Positions 10,201 through 22,465 are shown, numbered from the stretch's first letter. The stretch is 64,000 bases of DNA from Astropecten irregularis (GCA_963971285.1 OZ020246.1:9655217-9719216); one strand, 5' to 3'. Numbers and translations are program-made. Notes: generated by a model not told the origin, from the letters alone.

Positions 10201-13200
10201 CCCCCGTCATTTTCAGGCGGACGACGCCGAGGAACACGGCGAGTGGCACATCGTGAACATGGAGAGCAACATCAGCGACTCACGCGAGGACCACGGCAAC
10301 TTCAGCGACTACAACGTGGCCATCTCGCTCAAGCGTCGGCCGCAGTTCTACGTGATGAACATCATCGTGCCGTGTCTCATCATCTACTGCCTGACTCTCT
10401 TCAGCTTCTGCCTGCCGTGTGACTCCGGCGAGAAGGTGAGGCAAATCACGCTCGGCCGTCACTTTACCGGACTCTGATAGTTCCCGGTTTTTAAACAACC
10501 AAACCAACCCTTTGCCCGAGATTTTAGCGTCCGATCTCCGAGTTTCAAAACCCTCTCATTAAAAAGGAAAGAATTTTCTCCCAAATTCCCCATGAAATAT
10601 GTTTTTATAATCCCAGGAAAATCCCAAGGTTAAAAATTATTGAGAATGCTAATAAATTGAGCATTCTAAATGCAAACACTTACAATAATTACTGAAAACT
10701 GAAAAACAGAAAAACAGAAATAATTCACTGAGTTGTATAAAAATAATACGATGTACACGATAGAAATGATTTGCCTGAATCCTTCACATGCAGTTAGCAT
10801 ATCTTTACATAATTGCTATGTATTGTTATTCATTAATTGATTATTATCAGTTTAATACTTGGAGTTAGGAGGGCCTGACGCCTTTCGATCCTAGTATAAA
10901 GCAGGATCTTTTTCAAAGGCTAAATGAAAAGAGGACAAGGACATGCAAGTAAACGATGCACATAGTGTTATAATTTTAAGTAGAACAACATAGTTTGAAA
11001 CACAGAAATAGCACAGCTATTTAAATGATTGATTCGAAAATAATAGTCCTTTTAGGCAAACAATATTAAACACTCAGTGTAGACAAGGCCAAGTATAGGC
11101 CTATATCGAATACTGTAATTTGCAATAACATTAATTCAGCCAAAATAGCACGGTGAGCTTTTCCAATTCCCAATGTTGTTGTCTCGCCGAATCCAAAGGG
11201 GAAGTTATCATCAAATGTCTTAAAAACTCTTGAAAGGTTTTTCTCCCCTGCTTATTTCACTGGCATATCAAATTGCGAGATTTGTTGAAAACACAACAAT
11301 TGGTGTTCCCACTAAACAATCACAAATAAACCATTGTAATTTTGGGAGGTTTTATAAGCACAATATACCGGTGTGTTCAGGGCGTAATTGTCTGAACTAG
11401 CGAGCCGTTCAAACCATCCCTGCCCGGGCGGGACATCAATGAAGCCCGCCGGCCAATCGCGCCCTTCGTGCCGTCGCGAACAGTATACAATATCGGTAAT
11501 TTATTCATCCAGTAATTTCCCTCTTATATCACAGTGGCTAATTAAGCTCCCAAACGAAGAGGAAGATAAAAGGAGGAAAAAAATAAATGATTTTTGGTTT
11601 CGGCAGGTAACAAAAAAAATATATATCCATATCTACGGCTTCCTGGATAAACCGTGGGTTTTTTGCTCGAAACAGGAACCGAAAATACTCATCTTTCTGT
11701 CGATGGGGAACAAGAATAAACACGAAACCGCTAGGAGAAGGGTTTGGTGTAAAGATAACGGCTGATTGACAATAAACTTTAGTTTCAGAGGATCGGGGGA
11801 TGGGTTTGGTATTCTGGCTAGTATGTCCATATTTGTGCATGCAGAGATCGGTGCTATACTGTGTCCATTATGCACGGGCCAAGGTTTGCCTGGAAATCAT
11901 TTGAGCTCCTTGTATCATTTGCATAGAATGATGATTGATGAGCAAATATTATTGAGACCCTGGCGTTTTCGGCTGGCTTTGAAGAACAAAGCGACAATAG
12001 GATTAGGGCTTCTGTGTACAAATGTCGCGTGATGTCGTTTAAATCCAAAATTTCTTTTAGGGCTTAAGCGTCCGAAAAACAACAACACAGAGTTCAGTCT
12101 ATACTTTGGTTTTTATCAAAGAAATTCAGTTTCATGGGCAAAAATATCAAGTCAGATATAATAACAGTCATCTGTGAAAATTTCAGTCCCATACGGTGCC
12201 CACTTTTTGAGAAAACAGTGAAAAACGGCCACAGTATTTCTTAAGACTTTTGTCTTTTATTTTTGATCTTTTAAAAGATCAAAAAGATTTTCGGTCGTTG
12301 TTTTACTCATATCTGGATAAATAAACCATTTCAAGCGAAAGATTTTAACGGTAAATGTTTCTACCACCACAATCTTCATACCCTGTAAGTTATACGTAAA
12401 TCTGTGAATATATCTGTTTTGGTTTCTTACCAAAGTATGATACTACCTTTGATGTTAAAACGGTTTTTCAAATCACATTGCCATGATTTCATTACGGAAG
12501 CCGAAATGACGCACTGAGGTTTTGGTGTTAAATTGCGCTTTGTCATAAAACATTACACCTACCTATAATAATAGGGATTCATAACTGTCTAATGTTGCGT
12601 TAAGTCCAATTCTGAGTATGTGTATCTAATTAATGCAACATAAATAGGCATTAAGCATTGACTTTTGGTCATTCAACTTTAAAAGGAACATTAACCACAT
12701 AATCGTAGTAAAATTAATCTCTTTCAAATACATTATAGAAATAATCCCTTTCAAAGAAAAATATTCAAAGTGTTTTTTCCTTTAGGGCCATGTTAAAAAA
12801 GAGAGTTTTAAAATCACCTCGAAGGCAAACAATTGCGTTTAATATTATGCATGCAAAACGAACACTTCAGTCGCCGAAAGACCTGTTTTGACAGTGTCTT
12901 GCTATGCCCATCAAGGTAATTATTGCGACAACTGTAAAAGTGATTTTTCATGATCATTTCCTACAGGTGATTGCCAGTAAATTACCTCGTGTGACGTTTT
13001 CGTTTAGCGCGTCACGCAGATTCGCAGCTGCCGGCTCTCGGACGAAATTCCACCCGGCTGAGCCACGGCAACGACACGCTGGGAAAAGCTTTCTCCGTAC
13101 TCCTGAATTATACAGGGAATTTTGAATCACCTCTGAATTTTAACCAGATATCACGTGACGGAATCGCACTGGGAATGTGGGCCTAACCTCAATGATTAAT

Positions 13201-16200
13201 TAAACGATGATCATGATTATTTTGGTCATCTTGCGACTGTGTTAGCAAATACGGCGGTATTTAAAGCACACGACACACAAATTATTGCCGATGAAAGTTG
13301 ATCACAAATTCATTAATTTATCAATATTAATATCAATATTAATGCGAGAAGGCTCCTGTTTTGTACTCGTCGGAAGCTAAACAAATTGGCGGTTGAATAT
13401 TTAAATGGCAATAAGAGAAATAAGAGAAATACAGAAAACAAAGAAAACACTGTTTCCTGTCATCTTTTTAAAAGGGTTTACAGCCCGAATTCTTAAAGGT
13501 CATCATACATTGGTAGCATACCGAAACTGAAATCTTCACAGATTAACCTATAACTTACAGGGTATAAAGATTGTGATGGTAGAAACATACCGTTAAAATT
13601 GTTCTGCCTGAAATGCTGTATTTATCCAGAAATGAGTAAAACCAGTGATCACAATTATTTTAGATTTTTTAAAGATCAAAAATAAAAGAGAAAAGACTTA
13701 AGAAATACTGTGGCTGTTTTTCACAGTTTTCTCAAAAAAGTGGGCACCGTATGGGACTGAAGTTTTCACAGATTACTTTACTGTATTATTACTTGATATT
13801 TTTGCCCGTGAATCTGTATTTCTTTGACAAAAACCAAAGTATGATATTACCTTTAAGATTTCCATCTCCGATATTTAATATCAAATTTAAATTACGAAGC
13901 TTAGACACACAATAGTTTTGATCCTTCATATTCATTCATTGTTTTATACGGCAAAAATGGTCGTTTTATGGAATGTTCAACCAGTTGATTTTAACGCAGG
14001 TTTTATTGTCTCTTCTTGAATATTGAGGCGGCAAACGTATCCTTCAGAATCCTTTAAATTCTTCCTAAACCCCGAGGGAAATTGTGAGGATCGGGGTTGT
14101 ATATAAAGTTGGAAGAACACCGCATGTTGAACTCGAATTCCACTCAAAATTTAACTTCGGCCGCCATTCACTTTCGTTAGTTCACTTTCATAAATTTTAT
14201 TGTCATCATTATTAATATCAAGATTAATGTTGTGTATCATATTTAGACCTATACACGAAGATGATGTAGTCAACTCGTTGCATGCATTTTATGGCATGCA
14301 CAAAGTACTGTGTCTTGTGTTTTATTTCATACACTTTGTGGTTGGGACGTATAAAGCGCACAATACATTCACGTGTGATAGGCCTATATCCGGAAGTGCC
14401 ATGTTTGCCCAATGTGCCAGTTTGAAAACCAACAGGGCAAATAATTGGTCACTTATTACCAGTCAATTCAAAAGGCTTCGTATGACGTCACATCTTACCT
14501 CACCCACCGTCCTGCACGTAGTCAACAAGAATAGGACACTGCTATTGTTCTTGAATTTCAAGGAAAAGATATCAAGATTTGTATATCAAGTGTTTGTCCG
14601 GAGTACACTTTTAACTCCACACATTTCGAAAAACAAAGAAAAAGGAGCAACTCTGCAAAGCATCTTGCTTAAGGACGCTAGAACTAGCAAGACGGCCCCC
14701 CATTAACGTACAAGATATACCTACTGTCGTTCAAAGTGCCATATATCTCTCTTTTTCTATTTAAGAAGGCGAAGAAGGACAAGGAAATAAGCACTGCATT
14801 TTGAGATGAAACGTTGAGTCGTTGTTTCTTTCTGATTTTCAGATTGGATTGGGAATCACCATCCTACTGTCCCTTACCGTCTTCATGTTAATATCAGCAG
14901 ATATGATGCCTCCTACTTCAGATAACTTCCCTCTCATAGGTGAGATAATTATTATTATTGCACAGAAATTCGCTAAGCGATTAACAACCAAATTTCCGTG
15001 TGTTGTGTCTCACTTGCAATTGTTCTTTGTTGTTTGCTGAGCATGAATATCAAATGGAAATTTTGATTGTGGTTTGTTTTATTGGGAAAGATATTTTTGT
15101 GCTAAGCAATTCTGTGTGTGCTAAGCAGCTCTATGATACTGGCCCCTGTGGCTCCAGGGGTCGATTTCACCAAACTCTTCGTAACTTACTATCAATCGTA
15201 GGACTTTTGATGCATTGAAGCCCTTCGTGGGACAGGCCCGCTACGATGGGTTATCCTTCGTAACTCGAGTTACGATCGATCGCAGGGCTTCGTGAAATCG
15301 ACCCCAGTCCCGCTAACTCCAGAGATGTAATATTGTCTCTCTGGATTTTAGATTTTTATCAATAATTCCGAGCAAAATGAATGCACAAATCTTTGTCCTG
15401 TATTGCACTATTGTTCACACCAAAGAAGAAAATGCTGTCAATTTAAGCCATGTCTGTCAAGTTTGCAGATATTCCACAACTGGTCTGGGGCTAATTTCAT
15501 AGAGCTGCTAAGCACAACAAATTCACTAAGCATGACATTTCTGTCTTAAAAAAGACAGGATTAACAACCAAACTTCCATGTGTTGTGTATCACTTGCAAT
15601 TGTTCCTTGGCTGTTGTTCGCTGACCATGAATATCAAATCGAATTTTCAGTGGTGGTTTGTTTTATTGGACAAGCCATTTTTGTGCTAAGCAATTTTTTT
15701 TGTGCTAAGCAGCTCTATGAAATTGGCCCCTGGTCCAAAAACCGTTGCTTTTTATAGCTGCTCACGAAAGTCTGACAAAGTTGTGATGTATACTTTTGAG
15801 TCCAAAACCCCCAGGATAATTTTTTTGAAACAAAAACCTGGAGAGCTAAGCACAATCCAGATAATTGATAGAAACTGGCCCAGGAACCAAACACACACAT
15901 CAAACCAAAACTGCATAAATAATATCTACCCAAGTCTCATATGGGTTTCAAGTGAGAACACAACAACACAACACACAAAATATACACACTCACACAATAG
16001 AGAAATTACCGAAAACAAAACTTGTAAGTAATTCTAGTTATGGACACATTTTGAAACATCTTCTATACCGTTTTTAGCCGAACAAACAGAACCCAGGTTT
16101 TTTTTTTTTTGGTTTTACTATGAAGATGCGAGAGTCTTGTAAGTTCGGTATATAAGCACAGGTATTTCTCAATATAATTCCATTCCTGAACTGTTCGGCG

Positions 16201-19200
16201 TCAACTTGAAGTGGAATTATTTTTTCAGAGTGCATTTTTTCTTAATAAGTCTATTGGAACGCAAGGAATTCACACCAAGTTGGGATTGTTATTTCGCATG
16301 GGATTTTTCAATACGAAATCTCCAATGACTGTTATACAAGAATGCATTTTGACTGTGTTTTGTGGACTTAATTCCAGTTGAACCGTATGTACTGTATGTA
16401 TGGGCTTTTCTACCATGTGAAATATTTGAGCGATTGTTAGACAGTGTTTCTTTATCTGCAGCAAACTTGTATTATCATCTTATCTTTGAACGAGGGCACC
16501 TCGTTCCTCAAATTAGACCGGAATACATAACTTCAGTAGGAAAACTTAACAATGAATAATTTTCTGACTGCCAGTGTACAATGTCATTTAATTGTCATTT
16601 CTTGAAGAATTAAGTTCAAAATGGCTACCTTTTCGCTTCAATATTCGTTTTATCACGTTGTTCAACAGCTTGTTGATCTTTCCTTCGAGAATCTTCGCAA
16701 ATCATTATCTATTAATGGAATATTTTTCATCCTTTTAAAGATTCTTATGATGCAGAATTGGTAGTCAACCCCCCCCCCCCCCCAAACCTGCTCAGTCAGT
16801 TTATAATGCGAAAGTTTGTTGTTTATTAAGTTGATATTGATATACCAATCTTCAGGCGATATGTTAGCTCTGAGATGCTGTCATCTAGGAAAACAATACA
16901 CGTCAGCAGCTGATTGCAATCCCAGCAAATCAAAATTGAACGCAACAATGCAAGATTCCACGTACAAAAACACACCGTTACTCGTTTTGAATTCTCTAAA
17001 ACATGAACGGCTTAATGAAATTCCATTAGTTTAGCGTTGAACTTTGCATTCTACAAATAAATGATTGGAAATTGGTTGGAAAGCATGCTATCCCTCCAAA
17101 ATAACATGCAAATGGGCCTAATGACCATGGATGTGTATAGAATGTCTTATGGTTCTTTTAAAATAGTATTTTATTATCTTTTAAACGTAAAACTTAAACA
17201 TGATTCAATAAATTAATGTAAAATGTATTGTAATTTATCTGATGATAATAATGAATTTGGTTTTCTCCCCTTACAGGCCAGTTTTACACCGCCACGATGG
17301 TACTCGTAGCTGCCTCCGTGGGCATGTCCGTCATGGTACTGAACTTCAACCACAGACCGCCCGGTGCTCGCCGGGCACCGGAGTGGATGCGCCGCCTGCT
17401 CCTCCGGTCCAAGTGCTCCAGGTTCATGTCCCTGCACGGCATGCAGTCATTCGGTAAGTTGATGTGCATGTTGTACGATTGTTCTCCTACGTTTCACAGT
17501 CTTAAGGTGGCACATGTTTGACTGGGCAGCAAGTCATTACAACGAGACTTGGTGCATGGTCTCCACTCGTTCATTTTTCCATAACTATTAACTCCTCACA
17601 AGAATACCGTGGACCTCAGAACAAAAACGATGTCCTCATAATGGACCGTCCGTGGACTCGCACACGTCCGCGGAGAAGTTTATCTAAAAAACTTGGAGTT
17701 AGGAGGGCCTGACGCGTTTCGATCCTAGCAGGATATTTATCGAAGGCTAAATGACAAGAGGACAAGATTATGCAAGTAAAGATTCACATAAATGGATGAG
17801 AGGATCGGGACAAAAGAGGGTTGTAGAGAGGGGGGTCATCAACGGTGAACTTCTATTAATAAAAATAGGACAAATTGTTGAAGGGGTCTTGGAGATTAAT
17901 TTTTACAATTTTCAGTTAATTATTGTTTTCGGTCACAAATTGGAGTTTAACATTCAGTCGATTTTTGGTCGAAAAGTTAAACCTGAAAAATGGCTTAAAT
18001 TCATCATGACTATAATGACTATAGGCCCTATGGTTGGTAGAATTCATTTTGTTCAGTGCACAAGAACAAAGAAATTGCCCATAGTTGCCCTCTCGGCAGT
18101 TGCAGGGTATAAAACAACAGCAGCAAGATTGTATCAAGTCTATTAGTGGTGCCTATACAAGGAAATTAGTGCCTTAAATCTGTGAAAGGTCGGAGAACAA
18201 TAGAACACTGCCGAGAACAATAGAGGAACACAATAAGTGTCCATTGTTTGTGGGATATGGTGCATGATTGTGTTTGTGTTTCAAAACAAAAGAATGCTGC
18301 TTGTGACTTGTAATTTTTGTCTTTTTATTTGGCTCCGCTATTTTTCACAGAATTAAAACCCGAACTTTGATCTATAGAGGGGTTTTCCCCTTGCCTTTGT
18401 TGGCTCAGAGCACGTGGGTCACACCCTAGACTTATCTGGCACGCGAGGGCTTTGTTACAAATTGATGACGATGTAGGCCTATTACAGAATAATCATAATT
18501 TCTATACGAGGCGATGACTGACGTACCGGGCACGCTCCAACACGCGCGCCGTGCAAAGCTCGCTGCGTACGGTAGAAGGAAACTGCAAACACTCCCACGT
18601 GGTTCCGTAATGCCACGCGACAGATAATGAGCGCAGTGAAAGAAGTCACCGTATCCTATAGGTTGTTTAGTACCAAGAGAACCCCCATGATTCCAAATGA
18701 ATTGGGATACTGTGTGGTTGTAAAAATCAAGTTTATAATTTTAGTTCTAACCAAATGAGGTAATAGTTGATGTTAGGAAGTTTGGGTTTTGTAGATCTTA
18801 AACTTGCATGTAGCTTTGATATGTTTTGGGTCGTTGTTCTGTAGCCCTGCGATCGATCGTTACTCGAGTATTAACGAAGGATAATCCACCGTAGGGGGCA
18901 TGTCCTACATAGGGCAGCAATGCATCGTAAGTCCTACGATTGATATTAAGTTACGATGAGTTTGGTGGAATCGACCCCTGAGGTTTTTAGAGTCAGGTTC
19001 AGCGGCCTGGTTCTGAAAGAAACCTTCTGAATGAGCTCGTATTGAACAGTGTGGTTCTTCGGGGAACCAGTGGCATATAAAGCTGATCTTGACCAGTGAT
19101 GTAGTTCTGCTAAAGAACTGGAGTTTTTACTTCTTGAGCCACCCACACTGTGGCAAACTCCACGCATCAGCAAGGAGGACTTATTCCCACTGCATACCGC

Positions 19201-20648
19201 ATACATTCTTGTATGAAATCCCATCAGTCCAATTTACGTGTATTTTGTGGTACAGATAAAGGTAATATCATACTTTGGTTTTTGTCGAAGAAGTACAGAT
19301 TCATGGGCAAAAATATCAAGACAGATACAGTAACAGTCATCTGTGAAAATTTCAGTTCCATACGGTGCCCACCTTTTGAGAAAATCGTGAAAAACGGCCA
19401 CATTATTTCTTAAGACTATTCTCTTTTATTTTTTATCTTTTAAAAGATCAAAAAGATTTTTGGTCGTTGTTTTACTGATTTCTGGATAAATACACCATTT
19501 CAGGCGGAAAAAAAATTAACAGTAGGTTTCTACCAGCACCATCTTCATACCCTGTAAGTTATACGTAAATCTGTGAACATTTCTGTTTTGGTGTCTTACC
19601 AAAGTATGATACTACCTTTAAGGGCCTATTTTCGTTACTTTGAGACTTTTTAATTTGATTGTCAGTGCTATAGGTTATTCCTATGTGTATTTTCTCTTGT
19701 AAAAACCAAAGTGCATTGGCATTGCGACTTTCTATAGACTTTCAGCATGCTGTTTGATACCTTATGGATGCGTTTGTACAAACCAGAGTTGTTTGTTTGA
19801 GTCGTTTCCCTTCTTTGAAGTGAAACAACCCTTTTTGGTCGTTTTTTGCTCTCATTTTGCCTCGATCATGTTTCTAGATTTTCGTGTGGTTGTCGTGTTT
19901 TGTTATGCCTGCATTACTGTACTGTTTGGATATCGTGTCAAACAAGAGGACTTTCTTTTTGCCCTTTGTTTGCCGTTGCATGGATTCTTAGCATAAACCG
20001 ATGCTATTATATGTTAATGTAAACGAGTATCACTTCTTGTTTCGACGGTCTGTTTTGCCCCAAAAAGACGTCATTCAGACGGGGAGTGATACTGAACATC
20101 AGTCTGATGGCACGGTGACTTACGCCTTGTCTTCATCCGCCAAGACAACCAAGTCCAGCTGCCTCTCTGAAGATTACTCCGCCGACGTGATGCTGGCCGA
20201 CTCTCCCGGTCACCTGCAGGTCAACCTCGGGGACGTCGGGATGGTCCGGTACCCGTCCAGTCCCAAGCTGGGCCGGAGGCAGGGCGCACGTCAGCAGCCG
20301 CAGCAGCAGCAGCACCGCGAACAGGAGACGTCTCTCAACACAACCCCCGACGCTGACGGAAAGCAGACGACACTTGACGTTGTCTTGCCGCTGGGGGCGC
20401 CCGGCGAGCAAGATGGCGGCGCCCGTCAAAATGCCTCCCTGGAGCGGTTGCTTGGCGTCATCTCGCGCGACCTGCGGAAGTTAGTGGATCACAAAGAGGA
20501 GGAGAAGGACGGGGAGGAGATTGTGGACGAGTGGAAGTTAATGGCTAAGGCGGTGGATCGAATCTTTCTCATCATGTTCATCTTGTCCTCCGTTGTCCTG
20601 ACTGTTGTCCTGGGCTCTGAAATGTTAAGGAGAAAGAGCCAATACTGA
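7164..20648 (+). CDS. Nicotinic acetylcholine receptor-like subunit, non-alpha type, 5'-partial (six exons)
   Basis: Gene model: join(7164..7270, 8133..8343, 10217..10435, 14843..14939, 17277..17453, 20068..20648), 463 residues plus stop; exon phases agree at every junction. The product should be a pentameric ligand-gated cation channel subunit of the plasma membrane. In order it shows loop A (WIPD), a Cys-loop with 13 residues between Cys69 and Cys83, loop B Trp90, M1 (about 150-172, with Pro-Cys), M2 (180-199, preceded by Glu178-Lys179), M3 (214-235), a long cytoplasmic loop and M4 (about 434-455). The Glu before M2 predicts cation selectivity (family knowledge). Loop C (about 121-140) has no vicinal Cys pair and the loop A Tyr is replaced by Leu, so I infer a structural, non-alpha subunit. 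The signal peptide and first ligand-domain exons are not found, so the start is not the true N-terminus. Family assignment is firm; the subunit class is inferred. Confidence 0.9.
7484..7632 (-). mobile_element. Second type of tRNA-like SINE in receptor intron
   Basis: Read on the minus strand, GGGGCCTAGTGGTCTGGCAT resembles a tRNA 5' half with A box and GTGGGTTCATGGGTT a degraded B box. They are followed by CTTGGGCAAGACGCTTTGTC and the hairpin CACCCAGGTGTAAATGGGT, a tail style common in marine-invertebrate SINEs. It lies in the intron after the loop A exon. Confidence 0.55.
8133..8343 (+). CDS. nAChR-like subunit, Cys-loop exon (211 bp)
   Basis: A long pyrimidine tract and ACCGCAG precede the exon, and the donor is AAC|GTAATT. 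It encodes [19 protein letters not shown], then [16 protein letters not shown], which is the 13-residue Cys-loop with the diagnostic FPYD core, then [11 protein letters not shown] carrying the loop B tryptophan. The exon begins with one base completing a codon and ends in phase 0. The GC-rich sequence contrasts with the AT-rich introns and supports coding. Open frames on the other strand and frames here are shadows. Confidence 0.93.
8498..8855 (+). mobile_element. Family A MITE, copy 4, in nAChR-like intron
   Basis: Full-length copy 150 bases after the Cys-loop exon, with the central palindrome intact. The left flank is TTAT and the right is TTAA. Confidence 0.85.
10217..10435 (+). CDS. nAChR-like subunit, loop C and M1 exon (219 bp)
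   Basis: Acceptor TTTTCAG and donor AAG|GTGAGG bound exactly 73 codons. The first half reads HGEWHIVN, then a hydrophilic loop C region with two potential N-glycosylation sites (NIS, NFS) and no CC pair. [16 protein letters not shown] leads into M1 ([19 protein letters not shown]), and the exon ends CDSGEK, the start of the M1-M2 linker. The Pro in M1 and the GEK turn are family hallmarks. Without the vicinal cysteines this chain cannot supply a classic principal acetylcholine face (inference from family knowledge). Confidence 0.94.
10857..10940 (+). repeat. GGAGGGCCTGACGC repeat, receptor intron copy 1
   Basis: ACTTGGAGTTAGGAGGGCCT through TTTCGATCCTAG to GAGGACAAGG is nearly identical to 17691-17766 and related, inverted, to about 35443-35490. 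Confidence 0.65.
12098..12449 (+). mobile_element. Family A MITE, copy 5, in nAChR-like intron
   Basis: The interior and palindrome are intact. The outer left end is degraded (begins at TATACTTTGG) and the right TTAA is lost. Confidence 0.8.
13497..13852 (-). mobile_element. Family A MITE, copy 6, in nAChR-like intron (reverse)
   Basis: TTAA flanks at 13493 and 13853. The interior is in reverse orientation, with a degraded central palindrome (TTTTTTAAAGATC). Confidence 0.82.
14843..14939 (+). CDS. nAChR-like subunit, M2 pore exon (97 bp)
   Basis: Acceptor TTTTCAG and donor ATAG|GTGAGA bound the exon. It encodes [20 protein letters not shown] followed by [13 protein letters not shown]. This is the pore-lining M2 helix: Gly at 2', Thr at 6', the gating Leu at 9', Val at 13' and Asp at 20', then the conserved PxTSDxxPLI linker. 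A Gly at 2' is known from muscle beta-type subunits. The exon ends in phase 1 and the next exon completes a Gly codon. Confidence 0.94.
14957..15147. mobile_element. Family B element, copy 2 (left end missing)
   Basis: The right end GCTAAGCAGCTCTATGATAC and interior AACAACCAAATTTCC match. The left inverted repeat is lost just after the M2 exon of the receptor. Confidence 0.65.
15157..15305. repeat. Family C foldback, copy 1
   Basis: GGGGTCGATTTCACCAAACT and GGCTTCGTGAAATCGACCCC are inverted ends. Inside are AACTTACTATCAATCGTAGG and CGATGGGTTATCCTTCGTAA. It lies between two family B copies in the receptor intron. Confidence 0.75.
15487..15730. mobile_element. Family B element, copy 3
   Basis: Complete, from GGGGCTAATTTCATAGAGCT to CTCTATGAAATTGGCCCC, in the receptor intron between the M2 and M3 exons. 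Confidence 0.8.
17277..17453 (+). CDS. nAChR-like subunit, M3 exon (177 bp)
   Basis: Acceptor CCTTACAG and a strong donor TCG|GTAAGT bound the exon. After the split Gly it encodes [20 protein letters not shown], the M3 helix, then [20 protein letters not shown], the canonical L-N-x-x-H-R-x-P start of the cytoplasmic loop with the W-x-R-R-L-L motif. The end is in phase 1. The GC-rich sequence produces several antisense shadow frames that I left out. Confidence 0.94.
17691..17766 (+). repeat. GGAGGGCCTGACGC repeat, receptor intron copy 2
   Basis: Direct copy of 10857-10940 within the same gene, 240 bases after the M3 exon. It starts at the same base (ACTTGGAGTT). Confidence 0.65.
18828..18979. 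repeat. Family C foldback, copy 2 (reverse)
   Basis: Ends with GATGAGTTTGGTGGAATCGACC. The interior is the reverse complement of copy 1. Confidence 0.7.
19260..19617 (+). mobile_element. Family A MITE, copy 7, in last nAChR-like intron
   Basis: Full-length copy about 450 bases before the terminal receptor exon. The left flank is ATAA and the right TTAA, which is why a TA rather than TTAA duplication cannot be ruled out. Confidence 0.85.
20068..20648 (+). CDS. nAChR-like subunit, cytoplasmic loop, M4 and stop (581 bp)
   Basis: The exon carries most of the M3-M4 cytoplasmic loop, including a Gln-rich stretch (QQPQQQQ, about 20294-20314), an acidic Lys/Glu-rich amphipathic segment before M4 ([17 protein letters not shown]), the family motif [16 protein letters not shown] and the M4 helix, then ERR-like basic residues and TGA at 20646. 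The acceptor is unusual: CCCCAAAAAG|AC. It is the only nearby AG that gives the required phase without hitting a stop, so the boundary is forced by frame rather than by signal strength. The open frame continues upstream into intron to 20001, but that part has no family similarity. A small unseen exon before this one remains possible. Confidence 0.88.
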
Positions 20649-20997
20649 GTCCAATCCATCTTAAGCAAATGTGGTTGCTAACTAGCAGTTGGCATGCGCA
20701 CTAATCTCGAGGCTCTAGCAACTCATTTCCCACTGGTTCCCTGTCACATCTTGTCATAATAAGACACATGGAAACCAGTGCGATCATGTTCCTTGGTGCC
20801 ATACAAGACATACAACCAACATCAGCTATAGACTATAAGATTGCTTCAATAGTCTAACTGTAGTCCCTATAGAAAATAATAATCTCTGTTCGATCCAAAT
20901 GATTGAGGAGAGGCGATAAATGTACATATGTAATTTCAGTCCAGTAATTGTCAGCTTTGCTTGTTTATTAGTTCAATTCAATTCAATAACAACATTT

Positions 20998-21011
20998 ATT
21001 TCCATACTTCC

Positions 21012-21042
<31 letters not shown>
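20998..21042. repeat. (CAA)n microsatellite
   Basis: About eleven CAA units in the likely 3' untranslated region of the receptor gene. Confidence 0.85.
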
Positions 21043-21281
21043 TTACAAATCAGGTTTGATAAAAACAAATGTTAGAACCCAGTGTTTGGGGGAGGAGGAT
21101 GATGGGTTAGTAGATGACAGTCCAATTAAACTTTTGAGACTGAACTTTTTATAATTCTTCCCCTCCAAAGAAAGCCATACGCGATACATCAGGCTGTCAT
21201 GTTGCAGAAGTGGTGCAAGTTCATTGATGTCCTTTTCTTTGTTTCTTATGCCCGAACATTTTTTCGGTATTAAAAACCGAA

Positions 21282-21287
21282 AATAAA
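21282..21287 (+). promoter_or_regulatory. Candidate polyadenylation signal of the nAChR-like gene
   Basis: AATAAA lies 634 bases after the stop codon and is the first canonical hexamer I see on this strand after the gene. A short ACCGAAAATAAAG hairpin arm lies just before it. A variant signal closer to the stop is possible. Confidence 0.35.
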
Positions 21288-22465
21288 GAGGGCCTTCTGA
21301 TATTTGCCAGTAATAGGCCTATGTCTGCTTTCGTTCTGGCTGTAATTATTCGCTTCTTCTGTGCGCAATTGTATTTGAATATATCCTGGCGATTTTACGG
21401 AATGAGTTTGTCATTCGAATTGCGAACACAATCAGACGGAGAATTTGATGATTTTTGTTTTTTCGACTAATCTCCAATTTAATTGTTTGGATTTCTAGAC
21501 TGCTGTTTCCATACAGAACTGCAATGTATGGACCATGCTTTCGCAGTATAGGAAAACTTGGCCTATTATTTTGTTCTATACGGAAAAAACACAGAAAAGC
21601 GCTGATGCTGATTCTGTGGTTGTATAATACAGGTTCGTCTTAGCTTGGCCCGTGGCTGTTTTCGAAAGCTGATGCATTTTTATTTTATCTTGTATTTTAT
21701 GTAGATATATATAATTATATAGCCATACCTATTACGTAACGGATTTAAGCAATATCTGTAGTGCTCTATATCATCGACATGTACATGTGACCGTTGTGTC
21801 AAAGTATTAATTGCAATTATAAGATATTTGTGCTCACACAAATCTCGTTATAAACAACATCCAGTAGAATATTAGTGTGTATTTGCTGCGAGATTTGTGC
21901 TTCTGAGGACATCACTTTTTCCCAGTCTGTTTCAATTTTCCCAGTCTGTTTGTGTCTGTGCAAAGTAATGACCGTTCCCCACAAAACATAGGCTTAATGG
22001 TTTTATCTTTGTTCTTCTGACGTAAATTGTCTGTGCACAGGTTTCCTTAAAATGAACTTCTTTCAACATTTTGAAACCTGCTGTTGTGTAAGATACTTTC
22101 CTTGTATTTGTGCAGTTCTTCTTGACGAAATGGAAGTTTCTTACGATCATGAATAGGCTTATAGACAGCTCTTGCTTCTGTAAATACATGAATGACGAAC
22201 ATAATGATGCGTTCTGTTAGCTGCAGCGATGCACATGGTCGACGGTTCGAATCTTGTTTTACCCGTAGGTACCCCATAAGTGCTTCATCGCATGATATAG
22301 GCTCTATGCAATACAACTTGAAAAACAATGAAAACTCGCCCTTTATGAGCAGTTGAAACCACCCACTAATTTAAATTTAGTGAAAATTCCAACTACTTTT
22401 TATGTTATTTAGCAACCAGAGATCGTCGTTGCAGCATTGGTGCGCGTATCGATGAAATGATCCTT

